NCBI GenBank assembly: GCA_027575765.1
Contig: JANBPT010000096.1
Span: 1-64,000 of the forward strand
Direction of reading: 5' to 3'
Length of the DNA stretch: 64,000 nucleotides
DNA from: Tieghemiomyces parasiticus
Lineage: Eukaryota; Kickxellomycota; Dimargaritomycetes; Dimargaritales; Dimargaritaceae
The position numbers were made by a program, and so were the translations under genes. The notes beneath the pieces were generated by a model that saw only the letters and a list, made by a program, of their open reading frames with translations, was not told the origin of the DNA and ran no database searches. Below, one piece after another: positions 40,626-55,000 of the stretch. Position 1 is the first letter of the stretch. Each line of letters begins with the position of its first letter.

Positions 40626-43600
40626 CCATCGCGTGGAAATTGTAACTCATTACCTCGTTTAATGTAAGGGCAATAGCGGGGCTTGGACCTCCCTCCAATC
40701 CCTTTACAGACAACGGTCGCGTATTAACCAAGTCCCCCCCCTGGATATACTACAGTCTTCATACCATGATTGAACCTAATGCTATAGTTTGACCCGACCC
40801 CTTACTTTGCTACACTTAACAGATGTGAGCACCTTGCCAGGAATGATTTAATTAAAAAACGGGCCCGCGTGAGTTCCTCCCCCATACATTATTGCCTATC
40901 ACAGAATCGAGTGAACGAGGACAAGGAGAGGTGGCGCGAGAGACCTGTATGGCCAACAGTGACAATAACATTGTCTGCGGCAGTCCATTTAAGGCGAACT
41001 CGCTGAAGCTGACCTAGCCATGGCTTATATCAGTAAACCTAACAAGGCTACTTATTAACCGGCTCGGATTAAAGAGGAGGAAAGGGGTGGAAAGAGAGAC
41101 TAGCGGAAGCCAAAGTCCAGCGGCTGGCAAGGCATGGCGTCCAGTCGTGGTGCCCCGGTTGCAAGTGTGCATCGAAGAGCTAGGGAAGGGGGAGCTAGCC
41201 ACATGGTGCGAAAAGTGGATTAATAACAAACCAATTAGACATGCACGCACCATCGGCCGATCCACCGCATGGCAGCTCCGCCTGACATGGGGGGGGTATT
41301 GGTTGGCCCGTTAGGAAGCTAGATTGGCTTTCCGTCGAAGGCATCCAAGGAGTCAACCCCATAGGCCACGGTGGACTGCGCTCACTTGGCGGCTCGCCCG
41401 ACAACTGGGAACGTCCCACCAATCGTCGGCCAGCAGCTAGCAGCACACAGTCCTAACTTTCCGGCTTGGGTTGGAGAGCACTGTCATTAGTGTTTAACTA
41501 TGAACAATCCTTCGACCATACTATGAAAAGAATTAAACTGTAATTTTCCTCGTTCCACTGTCACCGCAGCTCTCAACCCCAACAATGAGGGGAGAGGGTG
41601 GGGGAAGCACAGGCGGCATCGGGGATTTGCTACTATTATTGCCAATGAGTTTGCGCCATGCGATGATGAGTATCACGCCGCCAGTGTGTAGTGTTAGCGG
41701 CGCGTGTCCTGTGGATTCGCGTTTCGATGGAGGCAAATTGTGCGTTTAACGAGCCAAGCCGCTTGCATGTACGTTTGCATTGATGAGCATACGACAGGGT
41801 GAGAAACGTTAGCAGCATGGCAAAAGATCAAGCCTATTAGTACATTGTCTCACAGCAGGCGGTAGTAATTCCATCCATTTCTTAGATGAGGCTCTCTGCC
41901 CAGCCGACTTATCTTTGGGGCGCCTCCCCTCCATTACCTTGAATGGAGAGTGGCCCGAGTAGCTTGCTTTGGTCACAGCTGAGCCCTGTAATAGCAAGGC
42001 TGTAAAGTTCTTAATGGACCTGATGGGGAACAGTCTTTGTGCTGGCACTTCACCCGCGGCTTCTGGTCAGCAGTCGTAGTGGTCTAGTACTTTGCAGCCT
42101 TTGCAGGTGCCAGACCACCACCACCATCACTCTGGGCATTTTAAGCACTGGAACCACTCCAGAATCTCGCCATTGGCCCAGTGACTCAAGAGGATGGTGA
42201 TGTAGTAAATACACGGGGGTTGCGAATACGATATAAAAGTAAAGGGTTATATGACAGTCTCTAGTTTATCGAGGTGGCCGGCGGACAGATACTATATATC
42301 CATTCCGGCCTTGACTTCCAACCGTTGATGCGAAGTGGCAGCAGTGATGAATCATCATAGGATAAGCAGCAGGGAAAAACACAGCATGAAGGAGACGAGA
42401 GGACACTGAAGCATGCTATCCTAAGAGCAACTCATCGTAGGATAATGCATCAAACGGTGCAGGCGACTTCGATGGACTCGGCTTATCATGGTCGTTCCGA
42501 ATCCAGGTGAGAGGTCGCTGTTGAGGGAGCGATCATAAGTTGGCGATTTTTTCCAACCACAATCATCATCAATGGTGGTGAATAATATCCCCGATCAGTT
42601 TTCAGCCCAGCCATCGATGACATTGGCCTAGGCTGGTATGGCAAGTAGCGTCTACCTGGCACTGTCGGTGCAGCTCGAGGACTTGGTGACATCAACAGCA
42701 ACAGGCGCAACGCTGGATCCACCCGTTCTGGCGCGAAATGCGACGACGCATACTAGGTGGCCCGAAATTCTTATCTCAGCAGGCGCAAAAATAAATGTGC
42801 TGCTATGCGACCACCTCTGCAAAATACAGTAGGTACAGAAGCAGGCGTTCGGCATGTAAGCAAAGCGCGGCATGGCGTGGATAGCGGTAGCGCAGAGACT
42901 GGATCCAAACCCCAGCCATAAGCCATCCAAGCCAGAGGGGGGCGATAGGATACACTAGCCAGTTATTTTAGGGAGGTGGATGGGCAACGAGGCGGAAGAG
43001 TGGCTCACGGGCTGTGAAGGATTATGGAGATAAATCCAGCAACAATCCACGCAAGAGTAAGGGGCAAAAAAGGAGGTAGAGCGACTTGCTGGGCTGAAAC
43101 AGCCCGCCCCCCCCCCAAAACAACACACCCAATCTGGTAGGCGCCGTCGTCGTCCGCCGAAACCTGTATGCGGGCTGCAAGGCTCCGGTGGATTAGGAGC
43201 TGCATGCGCTGCAGGCCAGGCCACCATGCATACGGCCACTGTGGATGGAATGAGCTTACGGCCCACCACCCGCGCTGCCCGGGCTGTAGGATTTTTTACA
43301 TATCCTTCCCGTCGCTATACACCCTCCCCCTTGGATTGGAGAATGGGCATCACCGGACTAGGAAGGGCTAGGTCGTGACAAGAGTGACTAAGGCCGCATT
43401 GAGCCGCGCTGACAACGAGCAGAGGAGCCCCGAAGAGGCTGAGGGCAAGTAGGCGCGGCGATCAGTCGGCAGAGTGGCAAGTGCGTCTAGAGTTGCATGG
43501 GCTGATAGTGGTGATCGGACACGCCCCATATTGGTGCTGTGTATCTGTTTTCTACCCTTTCAATGTATCGCCCTCCTCACCCTCTGGCCCTCCACCCATG

Positions 43601-45735
43601 GGGTGGAGGCCGCCTAGGCGTAAAATGACCCGCATACGGGCCAGCCTCGGGGCTGTGCTGCAGGACAATAGGTCCCACGGTGTCCAGGAGGTCGATCTTT
43701 CCTCTGCTCTCACTCACCTGCAGTCAGGTCCGCACCCGGCCCCTCCGAGGTTGCCACCCTTCGCCGCCAGCCATTTCTCCACCGGTGTGCCTGGCACCGA
43801 TATCGCTACCAAGACGGGGGGGGGTTAGAAATCGCCTGGACGCAGGCGAACCGCCGTAGGTAGGATAAGGGCATCTGTTTTCAGTTGTTTTTTTTTGGGG
43901 GGGAGGTGCAAGGAAGACGTTGTCCCTTCGGAGCCGCGTGGTGATGACCTGGGGAAACTGGCCTTGGACGAGGGGGACGCCACGAAAGCCACGGCTAGGA
44001 GTCCTGCGTATAGATAGGGGCACATGTATATATATTCGTTCGTTTAACCTGGCGGTCGTGATGTGCCGGTGCCGGGCCGAAAGGATATCAGCTGAGGACC
44101 AAGAAAGGCTCGAACGTACGGAAGATCAACCCGCACGCGAGCGCCGGGTTCCCCCCGTCCTCCCCTCGGTTGCGCCCGGATGTCCGGTCGCATGGAAATC
44201 CTGGCGACCCAGTACAGTCCAGCCCAGGCAGGCCGCCGCAGATACCTGGCAGCCTATGCTGGTGGCTGTGGTGCCGCTGGCGGTCCGTCTGACCGGAAAG
44301 CAATCTATCTGATGCGTACGCGGCCCGGGCTGAAACAGGCCGCTGCAAGGCCATAGTAGCTGGTGTTGGAATCGTCCATCGGTATATGCGCCTCGCTCCT
44401 GAGCGCTCCGTGCCGCGGTGGGCAGGGGCCGCAGGACGTCGCCCCCCCTCTCCCCTCCCTATTCGTTGGTGCTATGCCAGGTGGTGGTCACGCCTTTAGA
44501 TCTCCCCCACCCTGGTCTTCATTGCCAGCGACCCCAGCCACCGTCCTCTCTCGGCGGTGTTTCAAAAAGAAACCCCGCACCTGCTTAAGGCATTCTCCCC
44601 CCTCGCTCCTGCCCACTGCCTCACCAACCAAACTGTTGGCCGCTGTGCATGGCCTGGGTCCTCAACACTGATTGCGGGTGGTCAGCAACCCGCCCAATCG
44701 ACCGCCCCACCTATTCAGTCTCCGCTCGCTGCCTCAGCCCCTCTTGCCTTGTTTAGGGACTCCGCCATCCCTGACCTCCGCCCCCGCCCTCCTTGCCGTC
44801 ATTGCTCGGTCATCAAAGGAGGGCTCTGCGGGCAACACTAGGATACGTCGACGTGTATAAACTGCCCGGTTAGAAGGTGTATGCTTGGATTGTTTTTTTA
44901 TACTTCCCCTTCAACGATCTCCACTCCCCAAGTGCCTAATCCAGCGGCGCCCCCGTGCCTGTACGCTCTGCATTCAGCCATCTACTGGCGCCCACTATTA
45001 GTGTATGCGGCTCCCCAATACCTCCAATCCGGACTGCGTCCGATTAGACCGTTGACGAGTCGGTCGTGGTGATTATTTTCTTATTTAGTCGCAGGCTGTC
45101 TGATCCCCCCCTCCTCCCTCGCTCTCTCCCTCGCTCTCTTTCTCTACCCTGCCGGGTCACGAGCAAGCAACACTACCCTCTCCTCAAGCCTATTTTAACC
45201 GGCGAGGTCCCGCTCAACCCTCGGCTTGGCCGCCTTTAGAATCCCTCTGGTACGCCTTTGATCGATGCCTTTTCTACTTCTGCTAATTTTATCCAACAAA
45301 TAGTCCGACTGCCTTCTATGGGGTCAACCTCCACCTCGACTAGATTTTTACTAATACCTTAGACTGGCCGGCACCGCTCGAGAGCCGCACATACATACTT
45401 CTTCAAACACCGACCTTCCTAAGTCTTCCCTGTTTGGAGCCTGCTGTTCTAGTCGCTATTTAGGTCCAACCAGGGCCACTCATTCATCACCCCTAGCCTC
45501 CTTGGCCGCCCACGCGATCCGCACTCACCAGTGTCAACGACGGGTGGTTTTTTTCTTGGTCCGCTTACGCCCCCCCCGCTCTACTGTCTCGACCTATCCC
45601 GAGGGCCCGTTCTCTGTTGCTCCGTTCCCACCTTTTTTGCCCTCTCCCCTTCCCCCTCCCCGTGTACCTAACCCTTAGAACCACGTTGCTTGCGGACCCC
45701 TAAATACCTTCATCCCTTCCATCTCCGTGCCGACC

Positions 45736-45749
45736 TATATATATATATA
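45736..45749. repeat. (TA)n tract upstream of NF1
   Basis: Alternating TA run about 350 bases before the NF1 ATG. It could serve as a TATA element or simply be a microsatellite. Confidence 0.6.
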
Positions 45750-46092
45750 CGTATATACTGCTTATTCTCGACGTGTGTGCGTGTACAGAGCGTGTCTTAC
45801 TCCCGCGTTTTTCTTACCGTTACTACTTTTACAAGCGCAAGCGTTGGCCACTAATTAGTCTCCGCAATTGCCCATCTGGCTCTGTACCACACCCGTGTCC
45901 CCGCTGCCTCCTTAAACGACATCTCCAGACAACACCGCGTCTTCGTTTCGGCAAAGTGCTATCCTTCCCCCTCATCCTTCAGATTACCACCGGCAGTCCA
46001 TCTTCGCCTTGCCAGCCACACCGACGCGCGACGCATCTCACCACATTCTGCCCGACTGGGTACACACCTCTGGCTAGGCCCGTCGGTTCAAT

Positions 46093-49000
46093 ATGGATGG
46101 CGACACGTTACTTATTCTGGCCCTCATCAACAAGCTCAGTTTCCTGGTAAGTCACTGGCCAGTTGCTTTCCTCGTGGCGTGGTGGGGCTTAATATGCAGT
46201 GTGTAGGCTAAGTCACAGAAGCCCTAACAGCCAAGCTTCTATGGTCGCTCGATATTCTGAGTCCCATGGCCATTGGCAGAGCTTAATAGTACGCATGTAT
46301 CTAAACCAACCCCTTGGAATGCGCCAGGTGCTGCTATGGACGTCGAGCGGGTTCCAGGGGCGAAGGGGAAGGGGATGATCCCATCCACACCGCCTACCAA
46401 CAACATTGTCGTCGGGCGGAAGGTGCAGACCTCGCCCACGGACCCTGCACCCCTCCCCCACCACGCTTCCACCCTCCTCACTCGCTTCGTACCCATAATA
46501 CTTCACCTACCTATACAATCTGGTTGTTCCAGACGACACAGTTGTATGTCCCGATCGACCACATACTAACCTCTTCCAATCGTTCTCCAACCTTATTGCC
46601 CACCGTTCCCTCTCCCTCAGCTGCCATGCTACACCAATAAGTCCTATGAGCTCCTCGAATCCGACGAGGTTCTCAAGAGCATCGTGCGGTCCCTACTCGA
46701 GATTTCTGAATACCGCCTGAACATCACCGCCCAGACCATCATCAAGCTTATCGAGTCCATCAGCCGGACCGCCAACAACACCTCTTCGGAGGAGACTCAG
46801 CTCAATGTAACCTACTCCCAGAATTTTCTGACCCGGATCCTTGTCGGCTGCATGGCCTATAACTGGCACAAGACTCTTAAGCGCGCCCAGGCCGATGGCC
46901 GAGGATTCCCTTCGAACCAGGGTACCGCCCTGCCGTACCTGCCCTTCTGCGACCCGTCTCTATCGACTGCTACCCGCGATGGGACCGGCTCTACCGCCAC
47001 CGTCGAGGACGAGGTGGCTATCAATGCCCGGCGCTTCTCCAAGTCGCTGGGCCGCTCCCCGCTCCAACGCGATCCGGCCTACGCAAGCCAGCTGATGGGC
47101 AACAGCAAATCCACCTATTACGAGGTGTTGGAGGACGACCCCACCGACCGCTCAGGCGGCGTGGCCCTCGTAGGCAAGGAGCTCTACGTGGGAAACTTCC
47201 ACGGCACCTTTACCCGTCCCGTGGTGTTTACTCCGCAAAACATCAACGCCGCCTACGTGACCGAGCAGATCCTCATGGACCCAGTCCCCTTCGATGAACC
47301 CTTGGCCAAGTACGTCTTCAACGCCGTGCTGCGCATCATCCTCAGTCATCCGGCCCCGGCTAATCACGACCTAGCCTCGATCGTGGCCAACCTCGACCAG
47401 TCACGCGCGTTCTACCTGTCCACGGCCCGGTCCTATCTCTTTCTCACCGGGTCTTACGCCTCCACCTTCGTACCTAACGTGGACTCCTTCACCAACCTGG
47501 TATTCACCGCCCCGCGCCGCGAGGCCCGCGTGAGCCAGGCCTTGATCGCTAACCGCATCCTCTTCTATCTGAGCGCCTCCAATTGGCCCGTGGTGTTCGC
47601 CCGCATCAAGGCCCGCATGATGATCCTCGCTAGCAGCCAGGAGGAACTTCCTGATGTCCAGGAGATCCGGATCCTCGAGTACTGCCACCTCAACACCACC
47701 CGCCTGGCCCAGGTCCTCCAAGAACTCTCGGTACTCTTCCTGCAATTTCGTCGCAATGTCCAACTCACTGTGGCTCCCACCCTACGCCGCATGATTTGGA
47801 ACTGGATCGAGTCCTACCCGGCCGACTACATTGCTCTGTGGAAGGAGGGCCGTCGCCTCGACGGTAATCCCGAGATCCTCTTTGACGTGTGTCTGTCTTT
47901 GCATGACAACGCCCACCCCAAGGGCAAACTGATACTATGGCCGCTGCAGGCCACCCTCCTGGCCCTTTGTCCGGACGTGGTCAACGTGCTGGCTAATTTT
48001 GAAGGCGGGAGCAAAGCCGCCAAGCGCCGTGTGTTCTTGGACCACCTGGCCAAGGCCATGCGCAACTCGCGCAACTTTGAGGCTGCTGCCCACGCCTACG
48101 TGGACCTCATTCGCGCCGCGGCTTACGTGGGCACGATACCCAACACCCCGCTCAGTGCCGTGGTGGGTGACTTTGAACCGTCCCTACGGGAGCGCCTGTT
48201 TGATTTCCGTGCCAGCCACCTCGATGTCACCAACGCGGCCGACCAGCGCTTCCTCATGGAGGCCCTAATTACCTATCACCGCTATGACCCTACCCTGGCC
48301 GTGCGCCACCTGGTCCCGCTGTTCCTTCAGGAGGGTATCGCAGTACCCTACCGACTCATTTTGGTCAAGGCCTGCTACACGCTGGCCATCGAGCCCACCC
48401 TACCCTGGCTGCCCAATATTTCTACCCTCTACGCCACCGTGGCATCCCCGTTCCGCAAGATGCTGCAGACCTTTATAAACCAGCCTGCCGGTGAACAAGT
48501 ACCCCGCAAGTCCTCGCTGACCCTAGAGCGCGCCCTACTCAAGCGTGGCAGTAGCAAGGCCTCCGACCTGGACGCTCTCAAAGCCGAACGTATCGAGGTG
48601 ATCGTTACCTTGCTCAAGTTGTACTGGACCGACCCACTGCCGGCTATCTTCAGCGTCGTGCCAGATGTGCAATTCGCCGAGAACCTAACCCTGTTCGCCA
48701 ATGTAACGGCATGCTTCCGCGAACCAGTCACCACTATTCGGTCCATGGCCGCGTTTACGGTCTTGGCCCTACATGAACCCGTTTACGTCGAATCATGGGG
48801 CCCCCCAGGCTCGCTCATGCCCTCCTTCTGGACCATCAGTTCCCAGGTGCTACTGGCAGTAGCCCGCGAGATCCTCGACTTTAACGACCGTGAGGAGGGT
48901 GCCAAGTTCATGTTGTACGTGCTGCTGCGACTCCTCATGAAGCGTAACCAGGTTCTGCAACGGCACCCCGGTCAGGTGGCCGCGGGCATCGAGGTGCATG

Positions 49001-52000
49001 ACCGATTGGTGGCTAGCGTCGCCATGGAGATCGCCCTGCTGGTGCTGTTATGCTCGGCCGAGCCCGGGATCATCACCATGGCCCAGGACTGCTTTGCCCT
49101 ACTGTGTGACGAGGCTGCGCTTACCGAAGAGACTGAGGATCCCGCGCAGTCCAACTTCACGGTGGTCAAGAATTACGCCGTGTACCGCGAGCTGGCCGCC
49201 GGAACCACCATGATCGCCGGCAAAGTCGCCCAGCAGAAGCGCATTCGCCGCCTGCTTCGTCAGATGACCGTACCCACGATGGGTAACCTGGCGGCGTGGG
49301 AAGAGGCCTACAAACGCTGGCGTGCCCTCATCCACGGGGTGACCCGGGGCCTAGACGGCGACGATGACTCGATCCACGGGCCCGGTAGCGGCGAAACGGG
49401 AGGTAAACTGGGTAGCTCCCTCAGCGCTACCAACCTACACGCGAAGGAATCCGCGCCCGTCCCGCCAGGCCCCGTCGAGAAGATCAAGAAGAAGACCCCA
49501 TTTCATCAGAAACTGTCCATCTCTCACAACCGTCACCACCATAGCGACGGTGGTAAGGACCACGCTAAGGATACCGCCGCTAGTCACCATGCTAACACCT
49601 CAGCCACTGGGAGTGGCAGTGGCTCGGGCGTAGCGCTCTCATCGCATCCCTCGGCGTCTACCCTCATCGGGGGCGGAGCCGGGTCCTTCTCCAAGGGTTC
49701 CCATTTGCATCACCTGTCAGCGGCCTCAGCCACCTCCTCCTTCGAGGAATCAATACCCCGCGCTGAAGATCGTGGTGAGTGGCAAAATTACACCGGGTTT
49801 CTGTGTGCCCTGGGCGGCGTGTGCCTGCAAGGTTCAGGTGTGGATGCCGGCGGCCCTTCTCCGATGGCGGCCCCCACCACGAGCGGAGTGGATCCCCCGC
49901 AGATGCTACACCGGTTCATGCAGGAATTAGTGGACCTCCTGGTCTGTGACAACGTACTGGTCCGTGAGACCATCAAGGACATCCTTGGCAGCGACCTGAG
50001 CCCCGCCTTATTCGCCCTCCTACTCTCTCACCTGCAGCGCGTGGTCAATCGGTTTGTCACCCCCGAGGGCGACATTCAGTGCACCGACCACTGCACTCTG
50101 TTCGTGGGCCAGGCCATCTCAGTGGTCAAGATGATCCTGGAGCGCATGCATGAGCCCACCGTAAGCCTCTTCACCGTGGATCTCGGCGGTCTGGTATATT
50201 CGTTCGCGCGTTATTTGCAGCGACTCGGCAGCGGCCCGCTCGCCTTGCAGATCAAGATCCGCATGTGCCAACTCTCCGAGGTCCTGATGCAGAAGAAGGA
50301 CTATGTGAGTTTGCGCCAGGAGATCAAATTCCGCAACAAGTTACTCGACCTGGTCATTTCATGGACGTCCGACTTTTCCGGCAAAAGTAGTGACGTTCAC
50401 CACCACCACCACCACCAACCCAGCGGCAGCGTGGGTGGTGTCAACGCAGCTGGGAGCGGAAACAATGCCGGCGGCGGGTCGGGCGGCCCGACCGGGAGTG
50501 GTAAGGGCGCCCACGCGGCGCCCGACGGGGCGGGTCACCTACCTAACGAGGATTCTGCGGCGTATCACCAGAACGAGAAGTTGCACCGCGACCTGGACCA
50601 GGAATGTATGCGCACCATTGTCAGCCTCCTCCTCGGTCTGCCACTGCAGCCCCAGGAGAACGTGCCCGAGGCGGAACTGCGCGTGGTCAAGTCGCACCAG
50701 TTCTTCCGCTACTTCTCCTTTTTCATCAAACTCCTCAACCGGTGCAGGGTCTTAGAAATCATTGAGACGGGCTCCCACCGCTCCAAGCTGACCCAGGACC
50801 TGCAGAATCTACTGTCCAAGTCCAAGGAGTACGTCAAAGACCTCGGACCGCTTAAGGAGTACACCATCCTGGCCCTTTCCAACCTACTTAGCGCCAACAT
50901 CGAGTCTGGACTCAAGTACTCCCTCTCCATGGGATATCACGAGGACAGTAAGATCCGCACGTCGTTCATGCAGGTACTGACCAACATTCTCAACCAGGGC
51001 ACCGAATTTGACGGCCTGGCGGAGAGCTCTCTCGCTGAGAAGCAGGCTAAGCTCCTGGATTTGGTGGTGGAGCCCGGCCTAGCGGTGGCCCTGGCTTTGT
51101 GCGATGCCTGCCCAGTCTCCGATGTTGACGAGCTTGCCTCGGTATTGCTAGCCGTGTTTGACACCCGCGGACTGACCATGCCCCTCCTCAAGGCCGTCAC
51201 CGAGCGCGAACTGTCCAAGACCGATTCGGCCCCGGAAATGTTCCGCCGCAACTGCATTGCCACCCGCCTACTCTCGGTGTTTGGCAAGTTTTTCGGGTCC
51301 GAGTACCTGCGCGAGACGTTGCAGTGCGCACTGCAGGCCATCATTGCCCGTGCCGCCGAGGCCGGGCCCGGGTTCAGTTTCGAACTTGACCCCACTAAGT
51401 TGTCCGCCGGGTCCTCTCCACAGCACAACCTGCACAACCTACGTGACCTTTGCTCTACTCTGCTGGACGCCATTGTCCGGTCCAGCCCGCGCGTTCCCGC
51501 CGCCTTCCGCGATTTTTGCCATTTCTTGGTATCGGTAGTGGGCGCCCGCTTCCCTGGGGCCGAGCCCACCGCTGTGGGTGGGTTCGTCTTCCTTCGCTTC
51601 TTTTGCCCGGCCATCGTGGCCCCCGACACCCACGGCCTGGTCACCGGTATGGTCAGCAAGGACGTGCGCCGTGGCCTAATTCTGGCCACCAAGGTCATCC
51701 AGAGTCTGGCGAATGACGTGCTCTTCGGGACCAAGGAGGCCTTCATGACCCCGATGAATGAGTTTCTGATTGCTCACAAGCGTCGGGTGGCCCAGTACGT
51801 CGCCGCCTTGTCGGAACCCCTGGCCACTCCGGCCACCGAAGCCTCGGAACCAGCTAAGCGACCCGTGGACCCGTCCGATGTGGCTCGCCTGCACAAGTTT
51901 GTAGCCGACAACCTGGAACGTATCGGGCGCGACCTGGTGTCGATCAAGCCCGGCAAGCCCGCAGCCCTTCTACCGCCGGCGGCCCGCACCGCCCACGAAC

Positions 52001-55000
52001 CGACCATCCCGACCCCGGCCACTCCGGCGGCTGACCGCTCCTTCTCGTTATCGGCTACGGCGCCGCCTGATACCGCCGCCGTACGCCCCCGCGATTCGAT
52101 GGTCGGTGGTGACTCTACAGAGACGGTCACCGCTACCCTGGCCCGCGTGTCCCTTGACCAAACTGAGCTGGGCCATATCGGGGCCAGCCGCCCCAACTCG
52201 ACCGCCGTGGAACCTTTCCCATCCCTACCTGCCGTCGCCGGCGCTAACGGAAATCCGTCCACCGAACTGGATCGACTCACACAGTCTCGTAAGCAGTACG
52301 ACCTCCTCTGTACCCTGCTCAGCCAGTTAGGGAAACCCCCCGAGGTCGGGACTGGCGAGCTGGTGCTGGCCGCCGTGAAGGGTGGCGCCAGCACCGAACT
52401 GTATCGCGAGTTTATGCAGCGCAACGCGCACCGTGGCACCGACCCGATCAAGCTCAAGAAGCTCTTTTACGAAGGTGGCCCGTCCAAGGAGAAGCGTCCC
52501 GTGGTGTACTTCATTGCCCGCCGCCTGATCGCCGACGCCACTGATATGGACCTCCTTATGCTGCACGTGTTCCAGACACTGGAACCCCTCATGAAGAAGC
52601 CGTTTGAGCTGCTCATGGACTTGACACAGTTTGGGCACGCCAACGAGGTCCAGTCGCAATGGATTAACCAGTTCCTCCAGCTGCTCCCGGAACCCCTGGT
52701 GCAGAATCTACACACAGTGTACATGTACAACGTTAACTCGTCCTTCAAGCACTACACAAAGCGTCTGCTCAGTACCGTTCCCCTCAAGTTGACCAAACGT
52801 ATCGTGTTTCCCTTCAACCTCAACGATCTGTACGCTCACATCAACCCGGCCGACCTGGATCTTCCCAAGGGCACTGTGTCGCTCGAAACCGACAATGGTG
52901 TCAACATCTCGCCCGTTAGTCGCGTCTACCATATGAAGGCGCCGATGCCGACCATCATCAAAATCACCAACGAGGCCATCCAAATCACCTCGCTCAAGAA
53001 GCAAGAGATTGTGGGCATGTCCTCCTACTTTAACGATGTTTATCACATCTCGGAAGTGGACGACGTGGCCATGGTGACCTCGCCGCGCCATGACGAGACC
53101 TTGGTGGTGGTCAAGTTTGACCGTGGCAACTCGTCCATGACCTTCTCCAGCCCCAAACATGAGCTCATCTACAAGGCCATCCGCAGTACCCGGGCCCGAT
53201 TCCAAATGTCCAAGCCGGCCACTCTATCCGAGCGCCTGATTCGGCCCAACGACGTTCCCGGTACGCTGCTCAACATGGCTCTGCTCAACTCTGGCAGTGA
53301 CGACCCCAACTTGCGCCTGGCCGCCTACAACCTTCTCTACGCGCTTAGCCTCAACTTTAACTTTGACGTGGGGAACCTGCTCTTCAACGCGGCGGGCCTC
53401 TGCATCCCGGCCAACAACACCAACTTCATCATCTCGATCTCGCACAAGATCGCCGCGTGCGAGCCCCGCTTCACCCTAGAGTTTCTGAGCGAGTGTTTTG
53501 TCGGGTTTGGCAAATCGAGCACCCCCCTCAAGCACCTGTGCCTCGAGTACATGGCGCCTTGGCTGCCCAACCTGGCCCTATTCTGTCGGCGCGGCGCCGA
53601 TCACGCGGCCGGCCACCACCGTCTGAGCCTGACCAAAACGGTGGAGGTGATCAAGGTTCTCGTTGAACTCACCGTCAAGGAGAGTGAGATGTATCCGTCC
53701 ATCCAGGCCAAGATTTGGCGCAAGATTGGCCGCGCCGAGGAACTTCTGGACGTCGTACTCAACTTCTTCGTGCAGTACGCGGTCGAGTGTGGCCCGTTCA
53801 GCGCCCAGGCCGAGGTCCTGGCCAACACGATCGTGACTCTGGCCGCGGTCAACGTACGCACCGCCAAGCTCATCTCGCGGCTGCGGAAGCTGCTGGTACG
53901 TACCTCGGTCAGCCCGGCGCGTACCTTGCTCGAGCACCCCAGCTGGAGCGAAATTGCGGTGCTGATCCGGTTTAGCCTGATGCTCATGTACAACAACCCG
54001 GCCGCTGCCCAGCAGTACCTCCCGGAGATCTTCTTCAACCTAACGATGGTGATCGGGATCGGACCCGCTAGTATTCGCACCTCCGTGCACGGCCTGGTCA
54101 TCAACGTGATCCAGTCGCTGGTGGCGTCGGTGGCCATGGACAAGGCCGACCTCAAGGACCTCAATTCGCTGGTGGCTCAGTTCTCGGAGCCACGGTTCCG
54201 CCTCATGTTTGGGCTGCATCGCGTGTCGGGTAACGCAGCGGCCGTGCATGGCGGCAACGGGGCTGACGTAGAGATGCCTGACGCCACGTCGCTGGTAGCC
54301 CTGGAGACCATTATCCAGAGCCTGCTTGGGGTGGTGGACTGCCGCACGTTCGCCGCCGACGTGGCCAATGCTTGGCGCGCGCGCTGGATGAGCTTGGTCA
54401 CCAGCACCGCCTTCCAGTACAACCTGGCCATCCAGCCCCGGGCTTTCGTAATGTTGGGGTGCCTGGCCAGCGACGAGGTGGACGACGATCTGCTGTACCA
54501 GGTGCTGGTCACCCTGCGCGGGGCCCTGGCCGCCTTTGACGACAAGGACACCAACTTGATCCAGAGTATCGTGCTGTGCTTGACCAAGCTGGTCAACAAG
54601 CTCCCCATCGACTCGCAGTTTTTGCCGTCTCTGTTTTGGCTCGCAGTGGCCGTCCTCCAGATTGGTCACGTGCACCTCTTCATTAGCGGACTGGCTTTGC
54701 TCGAGGAAACCCTGCGCGCCCTCGACACCCAGGGGTTCCTGGTGGACACCATGCCCTACGAGTTTTTGTTGGCCACCCGCCAGCCGTTCGAAGACACCAT
54801 GGCGGCCATCGACGGGACCACCGGGGTCAACTTCCACACCGACTTTTCGTTTGCCCTGGCCACCCTCCTCCTCAAGGGCCTGCACCATCCGAACAGTAAA
54901 GGTGCGGTACTCAACCTGCTGCATACCTTCATTGGGGTGCACACCGCCCGCGGGGCGGCGCCCGGCACGGCCACCAAGCGTGTCTCTGCTCAGGTGCTGG

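Larger units (their letters stand above)
40446..46092. other. 5.6-kb intergenic region, no gene supported
   Basis: The largest gap. Only short ORFs, with no domain, splice-consistent exon set, RNA gene or transposase/reverse transcriptase motif seen. It has a 10-base C run (43107-43116). Roughly 45070-46090 is strongly C/T-rich with a (TA)n tract near 45736, and is probably the NF1 promoter and leader. Confidence 0.4.

Noticed and set aside
51589..51627. NF1 signature FLRFFCPAIV with Cys where animal NF1 has Asn
   Set aside because: RasGAP signatures of other proteins also vary at this place (for example Gly or Ala), so this is not evidence of a dead GAP.
54040..54942. 300-residue minus-strand ORF
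   Set aside because: Antisense shadow of the NF1 C-terminal region; composition only reflects codon bias.
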